The notes: a model not told the origin generated them from the letters alone. 64,000 nt of DNA from an uncultured Collinsella sp. (GCA_900540905.1 UQHR01000002.1:1-64000); one strand, 5' to 3'; counted from the stretch's first letter, positions 7,165-15,731 are shown. Program-made: numbers and translations.

Positions 7165-8466
7165 ATGGATCAAACGCAGACGAGCAATAGCGCTCCCCTG
7201 CCCATGCAAGCTACTCCCCAACCGGAGCAAATGACCGTTTCACCTGCACAAAAACCCCTAGTAACCATTGTGCACGCATCGGTTGGATCGGGCCACAAAG
7301 CCGCCGCCAACGCGATAGCACAAGCATTTGACCTTATCCGCGGCACCAAGGGAATCCCTGAGGATATTGAGATCGAAGTCCTGGATATCCTCGATTTTGG
7401 ACGCATTAGGTTCGATGGTAATAAAACAGCAGCGTCGTTTACCGGCGCCACGCGTCCCATTTACGACCTGACCTGGCGATATACGCTTACGGGACATCTT
7501 CTCTGGGGCGGCGGCACGGCATGGTCGCGAATTATGTTCCCCGCCTTCAACGAATATATTCGTCGCCGCAGGCCTATAGCCGTGGTCGCAACGCACATCA
7601 CAGCAGCCAATGTTGCCGTGGGCGCCCGCGTAATTACGGGTATCGATTATCCGGTCATCTGCGTACCAACAGACTATGAAGTCGAAGGCTTTTGGCCCCA
7701 CAAGGACACCGACCTGTTCTGCGTGGCCAACGAATTTATGGCCGAAACACTACGCCCACGTAAGGTTCCCGAGTCAAAGATCCGCATTACGGGCATCCCC
7801 ATCCGAGCCGGTTTCGATACCGATTACAAACGCGAAGATGAGTTGAGCAAGTTCAATCTCCCCATAGACAAAACCGTCGTATTGGTGATGGCCGGCGCCA
7901 GTTTGCCCCAACCATACGTGCGTTTCCGTGCCGCGATGGACCACACGCTCCCCTTCTTACGCAGCTTTGAAGACATGCACTTTGTCTTTTTACCGGGCAA
8001 GGATAAGGAATACGCCGCCCGACTCAAGACGCTCTTTGACGCCATGAAGCTCGAAAACGTCACAGTTCTGGACTACGTGGACGACATGGCGGCCCTCATG
8101 CACGGCTGCGACCTGGCAATCCTCAAATCGGGCGGACTCACCGTCACCGAGTGCCTGTGCGCGCATCTGCCGATGATCCTACTGGGCAAATCATACGGTC
8201 AGGAAAAGGCCAACACAACGATGCTCACCGGTATGGGCGCCAGCATGCATGTCACCACCGCACGAGAACTCATCGTAACCCTACGTCACTTGCATGACCA
8301 TCCCGAATCACTCAAAGCCTTACTCATCAACGGCGAAGTGCTACGCCGCCCCCACGCAGCCGAAGACATCGCCATCGCAACCATGGAGCTAGTAGGCAAA
8401 CCCCAAAAGCGCAAACGAGCCTTCTGCCGCTTCTACTGGGGCGGAAAACCTGCTCATATCAGGTAG
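7165..8466 (+). CDS. GT28 glycosyltransferase, MGDG synthase/UgtP family
   Basis: Probable glycolipid synthase of 433 residues that transfers a sugar from a UDP- or GDP-sugar to diacylglycerol at the inner membrane face. The N-terminal MGDG-synthase domain begins VTIVHASVGSGHKAA (G41-H44). The C-terminal GT28 domain contains CDLAILKSGGLTVTECL, the nucleotide-sugar site. The ATG at 7165 follows AAGGGGAG. It is divergent from trxB. A large palindromic element starts eleven bases after the stop codon and may act as the terminator. The exact sugar and acceptor are not determined. Confidence 0.88.
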   Translation: MDQTQTSNSAPLPMQATPQPEQMTVSPAQKPLVTIVHASVGSGHKAAANAIAQAFDLIRGTKGIPEDIEIEVLDILDFGRIRFDGNKTAASFTGATRPIYDLTWRYTLTGHLLWGGGTAWSRIMFPAFNEYIRRRRPIAVVATHITAANVAVGARVITGIDYPVICVPTDYEVEGFWPHKDTDLFCVANEFMAETLRPRKVPESKIRITGIPIRAGFDTDYKREDELSKFNLPIDKTVVLVMAGASLPQPYVRFRAAMDHTLPFLRSFEDMHFVFLPGKDKEYAARLKTLFDAMKLENVTVLDYVDDMAALMHGCDLAILKSGGLTVTECLCAHLPMILLGKSYGQEKANTTMLTGMGASMHVTTARELIVTLRHLHDHPESLKALLINGEVLRRPHAAEDIAIATMELVGKPQKRKRAFCRFYWGGKPAHIR

Positions 8467-8476
8467 ACGAAAGTCC

Positions 8477-8580
8477 GCTGCTCAGCGGGAGCCGCCCATA
8501 TATCATTCCATGCTCAAACATTCTCGCTGCGCTGCGAAACTGCGCGTGGAACGATATATGGGCGGCTCCCGCTGAGCAGC
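8477..8580. repeat. Palindromic intergenic element, family A, copy 1
   Basis: Arms 8477-8504 and 8553-8580 are a perfect 28-bp inverted repeat. Between them is a core with two halves: CATGCTCAAACATTCTCGC (8509-8527) and GCTGCGAAACTGCGCGTGG (8531-8549), separated by 3 nt. Both halves recur, inverted, in copy 2 at 8726-8828. The core itself pairs imperfectly. The element starts 11 bases after the glycosyltransferase stop. Confidence 0.85.
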
Positions 8581-8725
8581 TACGTTTACGTGCTAGCAGT
8601 TACACCAGATTCCCTTCCAATAGAACCTGCAAAGGCGAAACCAGAAAACATAGATATAGAAAGGAGATGTCCCTTTATCGCATCGGCTTACTAGAAAAGT
8701 AAATATTGTTTCAAGCGAGTAGCCG

Positions 8726-8828
8726 CCCGCCCGGCGCTTACCTATATCGTTCCACGCGCAGTTTCGCAGCGAGCGAAGCGACGCGAGAATGTTTGAGCAT
8801 GGAATGATATAGGTAAGCCCCGGGCGGG
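8726..8828. repeat. Palindromic intergenic element, family A, copy 2 (inverted)
   Basis: Outer arms pair as CCCGCCCGG (8726-8734) with CCGGGCGGG (8820-8828), one C-C mismatch, then GCTTACCTATATC (8736-8748) with GATATAGGTAAGC (8806-8818). The core is the reverse complement of copy 1: CCACGCGCAGTTTCGCAGC (8752-8770) and GCGAGAATGTTTGAGCATG (8783-8801), here 12 nt apart. It ends 15 bases from the dut stop. The stretch 8581-8725 between the copies holds nothing else recognisable. Confidence 0.85.
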
Positions 8829-8843
8829 AGGGATACGAGCGCC

Positions 8844-9287
8844 CTAGGCGACGCCGCTGGAGCCGAAGCCTCCGTTGCCTCGGTCGGTTTTGTCTAGCTC
8901 GTCTACCTCTATGAGATTGACCGTGGGGACTTCTTGGATGACGAGTTGGGCTATGCGGTCGCCTTTGTTGATTTGGATGTTGTTGGAGGGATCCAGGTTG
9001 ATGAGGATAACCTTGAGTTCTCCTCGGTAGTGGGCGTCGATGAGGCCCGGCGTATTGACTATAGACAGGCCCTGCTTGATGGCCAAGCCGCTGCGGGGCT
9101 GGACGAAGCCGGCGTAGCCATCGGGCAGGGCGATGGCCAGCCCAGTAGAGACCAGACGGCGTTCGAAGGGCTTCAGAACGCAGTCCTCGTTGGAGCGCAG
9201 ATCCAAGCCGGCATCGGTGGGATGGGCGTATTTGGGAAGCTCGACGGTGGGGTCGAGACGCTTTATGTTGACGGTAATGTTGGACAT
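8844..9287 (-). CDS. dut: dUTP diphosphatase
   Basis: Trimeric enzyme that hydrolyses dUTP to dUMP and pyrophosphate, keeping uracil out of DNA and supplying dUMP for thymidylate. The five family motifs are present in order in 147 residues: DAGLDLR, PRSGLA, GLIDAHYRGE, RIAQLV and the C-terminal GGFGSSG arm that closes over the active site. It follows nrdR with a gap of four bases, so both genes, which control deoxynucleotide pools, are likely co-transcribed. Confidence 0.97.
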   Translation of the reverse strand: MSNITVNIKRLDPTVELPKYAHPTDAGLDLRSNEDCVLKPFERRLVSTGLAIALPDGYAGFVQPRSGLAIKQGLSIVNTPGLIDAHYRGELKVILINLDPSNNIQINKGDRIAQLVIQEVPTVNLIEVDELDKTDRGNGGFGSSGVA

Positions 9288-9291
9288 GGAA

Positions 9292-9735
9292 TCACCTTAG
9301 CTTGTCGAGCTCTTGCAGAAACTCATCGACGTCTTTGAAATCGCGGTAGACCGAGGCAAAGCGGATGTACGCCACCTTGTCGATCTTGGCCAAGCGCTTG
9401 AGCACCATGTCACCCAACTCATGGGACGTGACAGCCGTCAGCGTGCGAGAGCGCAGCTCGACCTCGATGTCGTCGATAATCTCATTAAGCTTCTTAGTGT
9501 CGATATCACGCTTGATGGTGGCACGCATCAAGCCAACGAGCAGCTTATTACGATCGAACCGCTGCTTGGTTCCGTCTGACTTAATGACCTCGATTGGGTC
9601 TTCGCACCGCTCGAACGTTGTAAAGCGGTAGTTACACGAGCAACATTCGCGACGACGCTTAATGGTGTTATTAGACTCCTGCATACGGGAATCAACGACG
9701 CGGGTATGTGCCTTGCCGCATTTGGGACAGCGCAT
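9292..9735 (-). CDS. nrdR: Transcriptional repressor NrdR
   Basis: Repressor of ribonucleotide reductase genes that senses ATP and dATP. The 147-residue protein has an N-terminal zinc ribbon with C3/C6 and a second CxxC (ECCSC), then an ATP-cone domain from about residue 48 (VIKSDGTKQRFDRNKL). The start follows AGGAGG. Its neighbours are dut downstream and the LysM protein and lexA upstream; the order nrdR-LysM-lexA matches Mycobacterium (Rv2718c-Rv2719c-Rv2720). Confidence 0.97.
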   Translation of the reverse strand: MRCPKCGKAHTRVVDSRMQESNNTIKRRRECCSCNYRFTTFERCEDPIEVIKSDGTKQRFDRNKLLVGLMRATIKRDIDTKKLNEIIDDIEVELRSRTLTAVTSHELGDMVLKRLAKIDKVAYIRFASVYRDFKDVDEFLQELDKLR

Positions 9736-9786
9736 GGTACCTCCTCTTAAACGATAACAAGGGTACCATGCGCAGCGCGATAATGA

Positions 9787-10239
9787 TTACGAACGAGCAG
9801 GAACCTTAAGATGCGCACCGGCGGCGAGCGAACCATGCTCCAGATGATTGACACTACGAATCATGTCGGAAGTCTCTTGCGTGGAAAGGCCTTCGATTGG
9901 ATATTCCTCGGCAAGCGACCAAAGAGAATCGCCAGGCTGAACGCGAATGGTCTCGTAGGTAACATTGGAAACGGACTCGGCATACGCGGCGTGACGAGCG
10001 CTAAAGACCGACGTAGCGAGGACAAAGAAGAGCGTAAGCGCAACGGCAACGGCGACAATCGTCGGAACCTTCAGGGCAACGCGAGCCGGCGCGACTACAG
10101 CCTGCTGATTGCGAGCAGGCTTTACGGTCAAAGGCTGAAAGCCGGAGCGGCCGCCCTGAACAACCGTAAAAGTGGGTTCTGCAGGCGTCTCGAGCTTAAG
10201 GGCGAGGTTTCCCTGGACCATATTCGTTGCGTTCATCAT
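9787..10239 (-). CDS. LysM membrane protein, likely SOS division inhibitor (YneA/Rv2719c-like)
   Basis: Single-pass membrane protein of 150 residues: cytoplasmic N-terminus, a transmembrane helix (about 59-79) and an external LysM domain (about 96-148, VQPGDSLWSLAEEY) that binds peptidoglycan. It is divergent from lexA with LexA boxes between them, as for YneA in Bacillus and Rv2719c in Mycobacterium, which slow division during DNA damage. The role is inferred from architecture and position. Two adjacent ATG codons (10239 and 10236) follow GAGAGGAG; the second is slightly better spaced. A minus-strand promoter (TAGACA, 17 nt, TGATAA) is plausible. Confidence 0.85.
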   Translation of the reverse strand: MMNATNMVQGNLALKLETPAEPTFTVVQGGRSGFQPLTVKPARNQQAVVAPARVALKVPTIVAVAVALTLFFVLATSVFSARHAAYAESVSNVTYETIRVQPGDSLWSLAEEYPIEGLSTQETSDMIRSVNHLEHGSLAAGAHLKVPARS

Positions 10240-10306
10240 GTTCTCCTCTCGCGTGTTTTGCTGAGAACAGTTTTATCAAGCCGCGCGGACAAAAATGTCT
10301 AGCGCG

Positions 10307-10320
10307 AGAACGAATGTTCG
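10307..10320. promoter_or_regulatory. LexA (SOS) box 1
   Basis: AGAAC-GAAT-GTTCG differs from the Gram-positive consensus CGAAC-N4-GTTCG only at the first base. It lies just upstream of the likely -35 of the LysM gene. Confidence 0.75.
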
Positions 10321-10334
10321 GTTATTATTATCTT

Positions 10335-10348
10335 CGAACAGTTGTTCC
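10335..10348. promoter_or_regulatory. LexA (SOS) box 2
   Basis: CGAAC-AGTT-GTTCC, one mismatch to the CGAAC-N4-GTTCG consensus, in the lexA promoter region. Confidence 0.8.
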
Positions 10349-10362
10349 TGTCAAGCAAAATT

Positions 10363-10376
10363 CGAACATTTGTTTG
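10363..10376. promoter_or_regulatory. LexA (SOS) box 3
   Basis: CGAAC-ATTT-GTTTG, a full match to the CGAAC-N4-GTTYG form, 24 bases before the lexA start codon. It probably mediates autorepression. Confidence 0.85.
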
Positions 10377-10399
10377 ACATGGGTAGAGAGGATGCCCTG

Positions 10400-11044
10400 A
10401 TGGCTCGCAAAATTACCAAGCGTCAGCAGCAAATTTACGACTTCATCAAGGAATATCAGCAAGAGAAGGGTTATCCGCCCAGCGTGCGCGAGATGGCTTC
10501 TGCCGTGGGCCTTTCCTCCCCCAGCACCGTGCACGCCCACTTATCTGCCTTGGAGGCGCGCGGGCTGCTCAAGCGCGATGCCACCAAACCGCGCGCCCTG
10601 GAACTCTTTAACGAGGACGGCTCCTCTGTCTCAATTTCTAAATCTGACGAGCCCACCGCACCTCGCGGAACGGTCTCGCTACCGCTCGTTGGTCGCGTCG
10701 CGGCTGGGATCCCCATTCTGGCCGAGCAGAATATCGAAGACACTTTTACTATCCCGACCGAAATCGCCACCGATCAGGGTTCCTTTATCCTTGAGGTGCA
10801 TGGGAGCTCAATGATCAATGTCGGCATCTTCAATGGCGATTACATCATCGTCCGTGAACAAAAGAGTGCCATGAATGGCGAAATTGTCGTGGCCATGATT
10901 GATGGTTCAGCGACCGTCAAAACGTTCTACAAGGAGCAGGGACGCGTACGCCTGCAGCCTGAGAATGACACCATGGAGCCTATCTATGCAACGAATCCCG
11001 TTATCTTGGGCAAAGTCGTCGGCTTGATGCGCCGGTTCTCGTAA
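10400..11044 (+). CDS. lexA: SOS repressor LexA
   Basis: Repressor of the DNA-damage response that cleaves itself when activated by RecA filaments. The 214-residue protein has an N-terminal winged helix (1-65, PPSVREMASAVGLSSPSTV), the cleavage site A102-G103 (RVAAGIP), and the catalytic pair S137 (HGSSM) and K174 (ATVKTF). The ATG at 10400 follows GAGAGG; upstream in-frame codons lie inside the LexA boxes. Three boxes separate it from the LysM gene. Its stop overlaps the next start by one base (TAATG). Confidence 0.97.
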   Translation: MARKITKRQQQIYDFIKEYQQEKGYPPSVREMASAVGLSSPSTVHAHLSALEARGLLKRDATKPRALELFNEDGSSVSISKSDEPTAPRGTVSLPLVGRVAAGIPILAEQNIEDTFTIPTEIATDQGSFILEVHGSSMINVGIFNGDYIIVREQKSAMNGEIVVAMIDGSATVKTFYKEQGRVRLQPENDTMEPIYATNPVILGKVVGLMRRFS

Positions 11045-11748
11045 TGCAAAAACGCATCACCATCTTTGATACCGTCCGCGGGTTTACGATGATTTCAATG
11101 GCAGGTTTTCACGCTTGCTACGATCTCGCCTACCTGTACGGTTGGGATATGCCCTGGTTTACCCAGACTGTCTTTCAAGACATCTGGCGCGCCAGCATCA
11201 GCTGGGTATTTCTGTTTATCGCGGGTTGGATGTGCACCCTTTCGCGCAACAATATCAAACGTGCCGCCAAATACGCCTTAGCAGCACTCGTCGTCTGGTT
11301 GGTAACAACGCTTGTCTCAGTAGACGATTCGGTTAATTTTGGCATCATCTACTGCATGGCCGCATGTACCGGCATCGTGGCGTTGACCGATCCCGTCCTT
11401 AAGAGGATATCGGCGAGATGGGGCATGTCCCTATGCCTTGTGTTGTTCGCCCTCACCTGGAGCATCCCCAAAACAATCTACCCTGTCCCCTACCTGGCGT
11501 GGCTGGGATTTCCGAGCCCTGGGTTTGTTTCAGGTGATTACTACCCCATCATCCCGTTTATCTTTATGTATCTTGCAGGATACTTCGCCGCACATATAGC
11601 GCAGGGAATCGATAAGACCGTCCCTAGCTGGACCTACGCCAACCCCCTACCGGCGCTCGCCAGCCTTGGACGTCACGCACTCCCCTTTTATCTGCTGCAT
11701 CAGCCCATCATACTGGGCATTTTGGAGCTCGCCTACTCGGTGCGATAA
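11044..11748 (+). CDS. DUF1624 / HGSNAT-like membrane protein
   Basis: Polytopic membrane protein of 234 residues with six or more hydrophobic helices. It fits the heparan-alpha-glucosaminide N-acetyltransferase-like (DUF1624) family: the N-terminal IFDTVRGFTMISMAGFHACYD resembles the acceptor side of membrane acyltransferases, and FYLLHQPII near the C-terminus is typical. Substrate unknown. The start codon overlaps the lexA stop, so it may be co-induced with the SOS response. Its last 16 bases overlap the end of hflX on the other strand. Confidence 0.75.
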   Translation: MQKRITIFDTVRGFTMISMAGFHACYDLAYLYGWDMPWFTQTVFQDIWRASISWVFLFIAGWMCTLSRNNIKRAAKYALAALVVWLVTTLVSVDDSVNFGIIYCMAACTGIVALTDPVLKRISARWGMSLCLVLFALTWSIPKTIYPVPYLAWLGFPSPGFVSGDYYPIIPFIFMYLAGYFAAHIAQGIDKTVPSWTYANPLPALASLGRHALPFYLLHQPIILGILELAYSVR

Positions 11749-13022
11749 CGCTCGAGCCGCGGCGCAATACGAGCCGGCAGCTTCGCCACAATACGAACGC
11801 CATCCTCGAGATATTCCTCGTGCAAAAGGGTTCCCTGCTCATGCGCCAGCGTGATGAGGGCGCCCTCGCGATACGGGATATCAGCAGAGAGCAACACATC
11901 GGTGGCAGCCGCCTCGCGAGCAATGCGATCGACGAGATCGTCGAGCCCCTCGCCCGTTTGGGCCGAGAACAGAACGGCCTCGGGATAGCGACGACGGAAG
12001 CTCAGTCGATCAACGCTATCGAGAAGATCGATTTTATTGAATACGGTCAGCGTTAAACGCTCTCCAGCGCCGATCTCATCAAGCACGCGGTCGACAGCCT
12101 CCAGCTGTCGCTCATAGTCCTCGTCAGACGCATCTACGACTTTGAGAATTAGATCGGCACCCAACACCTCGGACAGCGTCGATTTAAAGGCATCGACCAA
12201 ACCATGCGGCAGCTTTTGAATAAAGCCGACGGTATCGGTGATCGTCATGCCGCGACCGCCGGGCAGGTGATACGAACGCGTCGTCGGGTCGAGCGTAGCA
12301 AACAGCTTGTCCTGCGAAAGTACCGTAGAGCCGGTCAGGCGATTGAGCAACGTCGATTTACCGGCATTGGTATAACCGGCTAACGCGACGCGAAGCGCCG
12401 GTGACTCAATGCGACTCTTGGACTGGACATCGCGACGCTGTTCAACCTGCTTAAGCTCACGACGAAGCGCGGCAATCTTATTGCGAATCAAGCGACGGTC
12501 AACCTCGAGCTGGCTTTCACCCTGGCCAAAGCGCGAACCGATGCCGCCGCGCGTCTGCTCCTTGGCAAGATGGCTCCACATGCCACGCAGACGAGGCAAC
12601 AGATATTGAAGCTGTGCCAGCTGTACCTGTAGGCGTCCCTCACGCGTCTGAGCATGCAGGCCAAAGATATCCAAGATCAGTGCCGTACGATCGATAATCT
12701 TTACCGGCTCGCCCACGGCTTTCTCCAAATAGGATTGCTGCGAGGGCGTCAGGTCGTCGTCAAAGATAACAACATCGGCATCCATGCGATGCACCAGGCC
12801 GCACAGCTCTTCAACCTTACCGGAACCGATAAACGATTTAGGATACGGCTTTACCAAACGCTGAGACAAGCGCGCCACGCACCGGGCACCAGCCGTATGG
12901 GCAAGGCGCTCCAGCTCGTCAAGCGATCGATCGAGCGGCCATGCATTGTCGCGCCATTCAACACCAACCAAAATGGCACGCTCGGGCTCGGGTGCCGTGG
13001 AAACAAGAGGAAAACGAGCCAT
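11733..13022 (-). CDS. hflX: GTPase HflX
   Basis: Ribosome-associated GTPase that splits stalled or stressed 70S ribosomes. The protein of 429 residues has the N-terminal HflX domain (about 20-200, including the glycine-rich stretch GGIGSRFGQGE) followed by the G domain: GYTNAGKSTL (G1), a DPTTR switch, DTVGFI (G3) and NKID (G4). The start overlaps the miaA stop by one base (TAATG), so miaB-miaA-hflX form one unit, similar to the miaA-hfq-hflX order of other bacteria. It overlaps the DUF1624 gene end to end. Confidence 0.95.
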   Translation of the reverse strand: MARFPLVSTAPEPERAILVGVEWRDNAWPLDRSLDELERLAHTAGARCVARLSQRLVKPYPKSFIGSGKVEELCGLVHRMDADVVIFDDDLTPSQQSYLEKAVGEPVKIIDRTALILDIFGLHAQTREGRLQVQLAQLQYLLPRLRGMWSHLAKEQTRGGIGSRFGQGESQLEVDRRLIRNKIAALRRELKQVEQRRDVQSKSRIESPALRVALAGYTNAGKSTLLNRLTGSTVLSQDKLFATLDPTTRSYHLPGGRGMTITDTVGFIQKLPHGLVDAFKSTLSEVLGADLILKVVDASDEDYERQLEAVDRVLDEIGAGERLTLTVFNKIDLLDSVDRLSFRRRYPEAVLFSAQTGEGLDDLVDRIAREAAATDVLLSADIPYREGALITLAHEQGTLLHEEYLEDGVRIVAKLPARIAPRLERYRTE

Positions 13023-13960
13023 TAGACAGCCTCAATACGATGCAGGATGTCCTCAACGACCTCATCGATCGTAAACTCGTCCATATCGAACCACACGATA
13101 CGGTCATCGCGTTTAAACCACGAAAGCTGACGCTTGGCATAGCGACGCGAACGCATCTTGATGAGTTCGCGAGCCTCATCCATAGAAATCACGCCGTTAA
13201 AGGCATCGATAATCTCTTTATAGCCAATCGCCTGCATCGAAGTCAGGGCATCTGCCAGCCCCTGGTCCATAAGACCGCGAACCTCATCGACAAGGCCCTG
13301 CTCAAACATCAGGTCGACGCGCAGGTTAATGCGCTCGTAGAGCATCTCGCGATTACGCGTCAGACCAAACCACAGAGCGTGATAATGCTCGCGCGGAACA
13401 CTAAACTGCGACTTTTGCTGCGCGTAGGACACTCCATCATCATACATCTCGAGCGCACGAATCACACGGCGCACGTTATGGGGATGAATAACAGCAGCCG
13501 ATTCTGGATCGCGCTCGGCAAGCAGAGCATGCAGTTCTTCCTCGCCAATACGCTCGGCAAGTTCCTGATACCCCGCGCGACGATCGTCCTCAAGCTCGCC
13601 CGAGGGAAAATCCATCTCATCCAGGGCGGCCTTGAGATACAAGCCTGTGCCCCCGCAAAACACCGGTAGGCGGCCCTCGCCAAGCAAACGCTCAATATGC
13701 GCGCGAGCGTCAGCCTGATAAAGCGCAGCAGAATATGCCACACCCGGCTCTACAATGTCGACGAGACGCAGCGGCGCCGTACACTCATCGGGCGCCATCT
13801 TTGCGGTACCGATGTCCATGCCGCGATAGATTTGCATCGCATCGCACGACAGCACTTCGGACGAAAGACGAGCTGCCAAACGGTCGGCAACATCACTCTT
13901 ACCAACCGCCGTCGGACCGACGATCGCAACGGCGGAAAGACCTGCCCTGGGAGAAACCAT
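13022..13960 (-). CDS. miaA: tRNA dimethylallyltransferase
   Basis: Transfers an isopentenyl group from DMAPP to N6 of A37 in tRNAs that read UNN codons. The 312-residue protein has the P-loop GPTAVGKS, the DAMQIYRGMDIGTAK substrate segment and the late RRYAKRQLSWFKRD motif. Start and stop codons overlap miaB and hflX (TAATG at both junctions), a tightly coupled operon. MiaA makes the substrate that MiaB then thiomethylates. Confidence 0.97.
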   Translation of the reverse strand: MVSPRAGLSAVAIVGPTAVGKSDVADRLAARLSSEVLSCDAMQIYRGMDIGTAKMAPDECTAPLRLVDIVEPGVAYSAALYQADARAHIERLLGEGRLPVFCGGTGLYLKAALDEMDFPSGELEDDRRAGYQELAERIGEEELHALLAERDPESAAVIHPHNVRRVIRALEMYDDGVSYAQQKSQFSVPREHYHALWFGLTRNREMLYERINLRVDLMFEQGLVDEVRGLMDQGLADALTSMQAIGYKEIIDAFNGVISMDEARELIKMRSRRYAKRQLSWFKRDDRIVWFDMDEFTIDEVVEDILHRIEAV

Positions 13961-15330
13961 TAGCGCGGCTCGCCCACAACGGAGCCGGACAAATACCAGG
14001 TCTTGGCAACGTCAACGTCAACATCAACGATCTTGCCAACAAGCTGATCGATGCTGTAACCCTCGGGGATAGGCGCATGCACGGTCTGATTCTTGGGACT
14101 CTTGCCCAGCAGGACCGCGTCGTTCTTTTTACTCGTTCCCTCAATGAGCGCCGGCACCACAGTATGAAGCTCGCCCTGGTTATACTCGTGTGCCGTGGTC
14201 TCGATAACCTTAACCAGGCGGTTGAAACGCTCGAGAATAACCTCATGCGGCGTAGGATCGTCAATCTCGGCGGCCGGGGTACCGGCGCGCTTGGAATAGA
14301 TGAAGGTATAGGCCTGAGCATAGCGGACCGTCTCAGCAAGTGAGAGCGTCTGCTCAAAGTCTTCTTCAGTCTCGCCCGGGAAGCCAACGATAATGTCGGT
14401 CGAGAGCGCGATGTCGGGCATGCGGTTGCGAATGCGATCGACAAGGCCAAGATAGTCCTCGCGTGTATAACGGCGATTCATCTCTTTGAGGATCCGTGTC
14501 GAGCCCGACTGAACTGCCAGGTGCAGCTGCGGCATAACGGCAGGCGTCTCTGCCATAGCGTCGATAGTCTCGGGCAACAGGTCTTTGGGGTGCGAGGAAG
14601 TAAAGAAAATACGCTCTACACCCGTATCGCCCACGGCACGCAAAAGGTCGGCAAAGCGCGGCTTGCCAAACAGATCGCGACCATAGGAGTTGACGTTTTG
14701 ACCCAGAAGCGTGACCTCACGCACGCCCTGGCGCACTAGACCGGTGACCTCGTCGACAATCTCCTCGAAAGGGCGGCTCTTTTCGCGACCGCGCACATAC
14801 GGCACGATGCAATAGGTGCAGAAATTATTGCAGCCTGTCATGATGGGCACCCAGGCGTGATACTGGGTCTCGCGATGCCACGGCATGCTCATGGCATCCG
14901 TATCCTCATGCTCGTTGGTGCGGATATGACGCTTGCCGTCAAGGAACGCCTCGGCAATGAGCTCGGCCACATGTGCGATGGAATGCGTGCCAAAGATAAC
15001 ATTGACGTTATCGACGTTGGTGAGCAGGCCCTCACCATCACGCTGCGCGATACAGCCACCCACGGCAACCACGCGCTTGCCCGAAGGCGAAGGCGGCAGG
15101 CTTTTGCAGGAATTGCACTGACCGTACAGGCGAGTATCGGCGGCCTCGCGAACGCAGCATGTCATGAAGACAACAATATCGGCATGCTCGGGATCGAGCG
15201 CCATGAGGCAACCATACGAATCGAGCAGACCGCTCACGCGCTCAGAGTCGTGCTGATTCATCTGGCAGCCAAAGGTGCGGATAAAGTAGGTTTTACCGGC
15301 AAGAATATCGCGTACGGAACGCTGGTCCAT
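13960..15330 (-). CDS. miaB: tRNA-2-methylthio-N6-dimethylallyladenosine synthase
   Basis: Radical SAM methylthiotransferase that adds the 2-methylthio group to i6A37. The 456-residue protein shows the N-terminal UPF0004 domain (FGCQMNQHDSE and later cysteines for the auxiliary cluster), the radical SAM motif CNNFCTYC and a C-terminal TRAM domain. The ATG at 15330 lies nine bases after AGGA; longer readings run into the spoVS region. RimO and MtaB in this window are paralogues acting on S12 and t6A37. Confidence 0.96.
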   Translation of the reverse strand: MDQRSVRDILAGKTYFIRTFGCQMNQHDSERVSGLLDSYGCLMALDPEHADIVVFMTCCVREAADTRLYGQCNSCKSLPPSPSGKRVVAVGGCIAQRDGEGLLTNVDNVNVIFGTHSIAHVAELIAEAFLDGKRHIRTNEHEDTDAMSMPWHRETQYHAWVPIMTGCNNFCTYCIVPYVRGREKSRPFEEIVDEVTGLVRQGVREVTLLGQNVNSYGRDLFGKPRFADLLRAVGDTGVERIFFTSSHPKDLLPETIDAMAETPAVMPQLHLAVQSGSTRILKEMNRRYTREDYLGLVDRIRNRMPDIALSTDIIVGFPGETEEDFEQTLSLAETVRYAQAYTFIYSKRAGTPAAEIDDPTPHEVILERFNRLVKVIETTAHEYNQGELHTVVPALIEGTSKKNDAVLLGKSPKNQTVHAPIPEGYSIDQLVGKIVDVDVDVAKTWYLSGSVVGEPR

Positions 15331-15379
15331 GTGCATAAGTCCTAACGATGGAAGGGAGGCAAATCGAGGCAAGCATAAG

Positions 15380-15697
15380 CTATGCCACAGGCTTAACATC
15401 ATCCATGACGACGTTATCCATAGCAGCTCGATTGATCTGGTGAACGTAGATAGAAAGGCGGATGGCCGTGCGCGACTCCCCGTTAATGAGGATGTCGGAG
15501 AACACGGGCGCGCAGGAAATATCAAAACCGGTTGGAATCAAAAAACCGCGTGCGATGGCCACGGCCTTAATGGCCTGGTTGACGGCACCGGCACCGACAC
15601 ACTGGATGTTGACGGGAACGCCGTCCTTGACCATGCCGGCAATGGCGCCGGCAACGGAAGCGGGCGATGATTTGCTTGAAACCTTCAGGCAATCCAT
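15380..15697 (-). CDS. SpoVS-family protein
   Basis: Small Alba-like protein of 105 residues. The first 85 match SpoVS: LKVSSKSSPASVAGAIAGM, VGAGAVNQAIKAVAIARGFL and RTAIRLSIYV. In Bacillus SpoVS affects sporulation and septation, but the family also occurs in non-sporulating bacteria, where its nucleic-acid-binding role is unclear. No sporulation gene is seen here. The ATG at 15697 follows AGGAG; an earlier reading to 15772 overlaps the next gene. A near-palindrome centred on GTAC (15712-15731) just upstream suggests its own control. Confidence 0.88.
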   Translation of the reverse strand: MDCLKVSSKSSPASVAGAIAGMVKDGVPVNIQCVGAGAVNQAIKAVAIARGFLIPTGFDISCAPVFSDILINGESRTAIRLSIYVHQINRAAMDNVVMDDVKPVA

Positions 15698-15711
15698 GAA
15701 GTAACTCCTGC

Positions 15712-15731
15712 GTTTAAAAGTACGTTTTAAC
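15712..15731 (-). promoter_or_regulatory. Near-palindrome upstream of spoVS
   Basis: A 20-bp imperfect palindrome centred on GTAC (GTTTAAAAGTAC on the left, GTTTTAAC on the right) lies next to the SpoVS ribosome binding site. It may be an operator overlapping the promoter. Confidence 0.4.

Noticed and set aside
8667..8702. Eleven-codon reading frame after AAGGAG between the two family A palindromes
   Set aside because: The ribosome binding site touches the ATG, leaving no spacing, and the peptide has no support.
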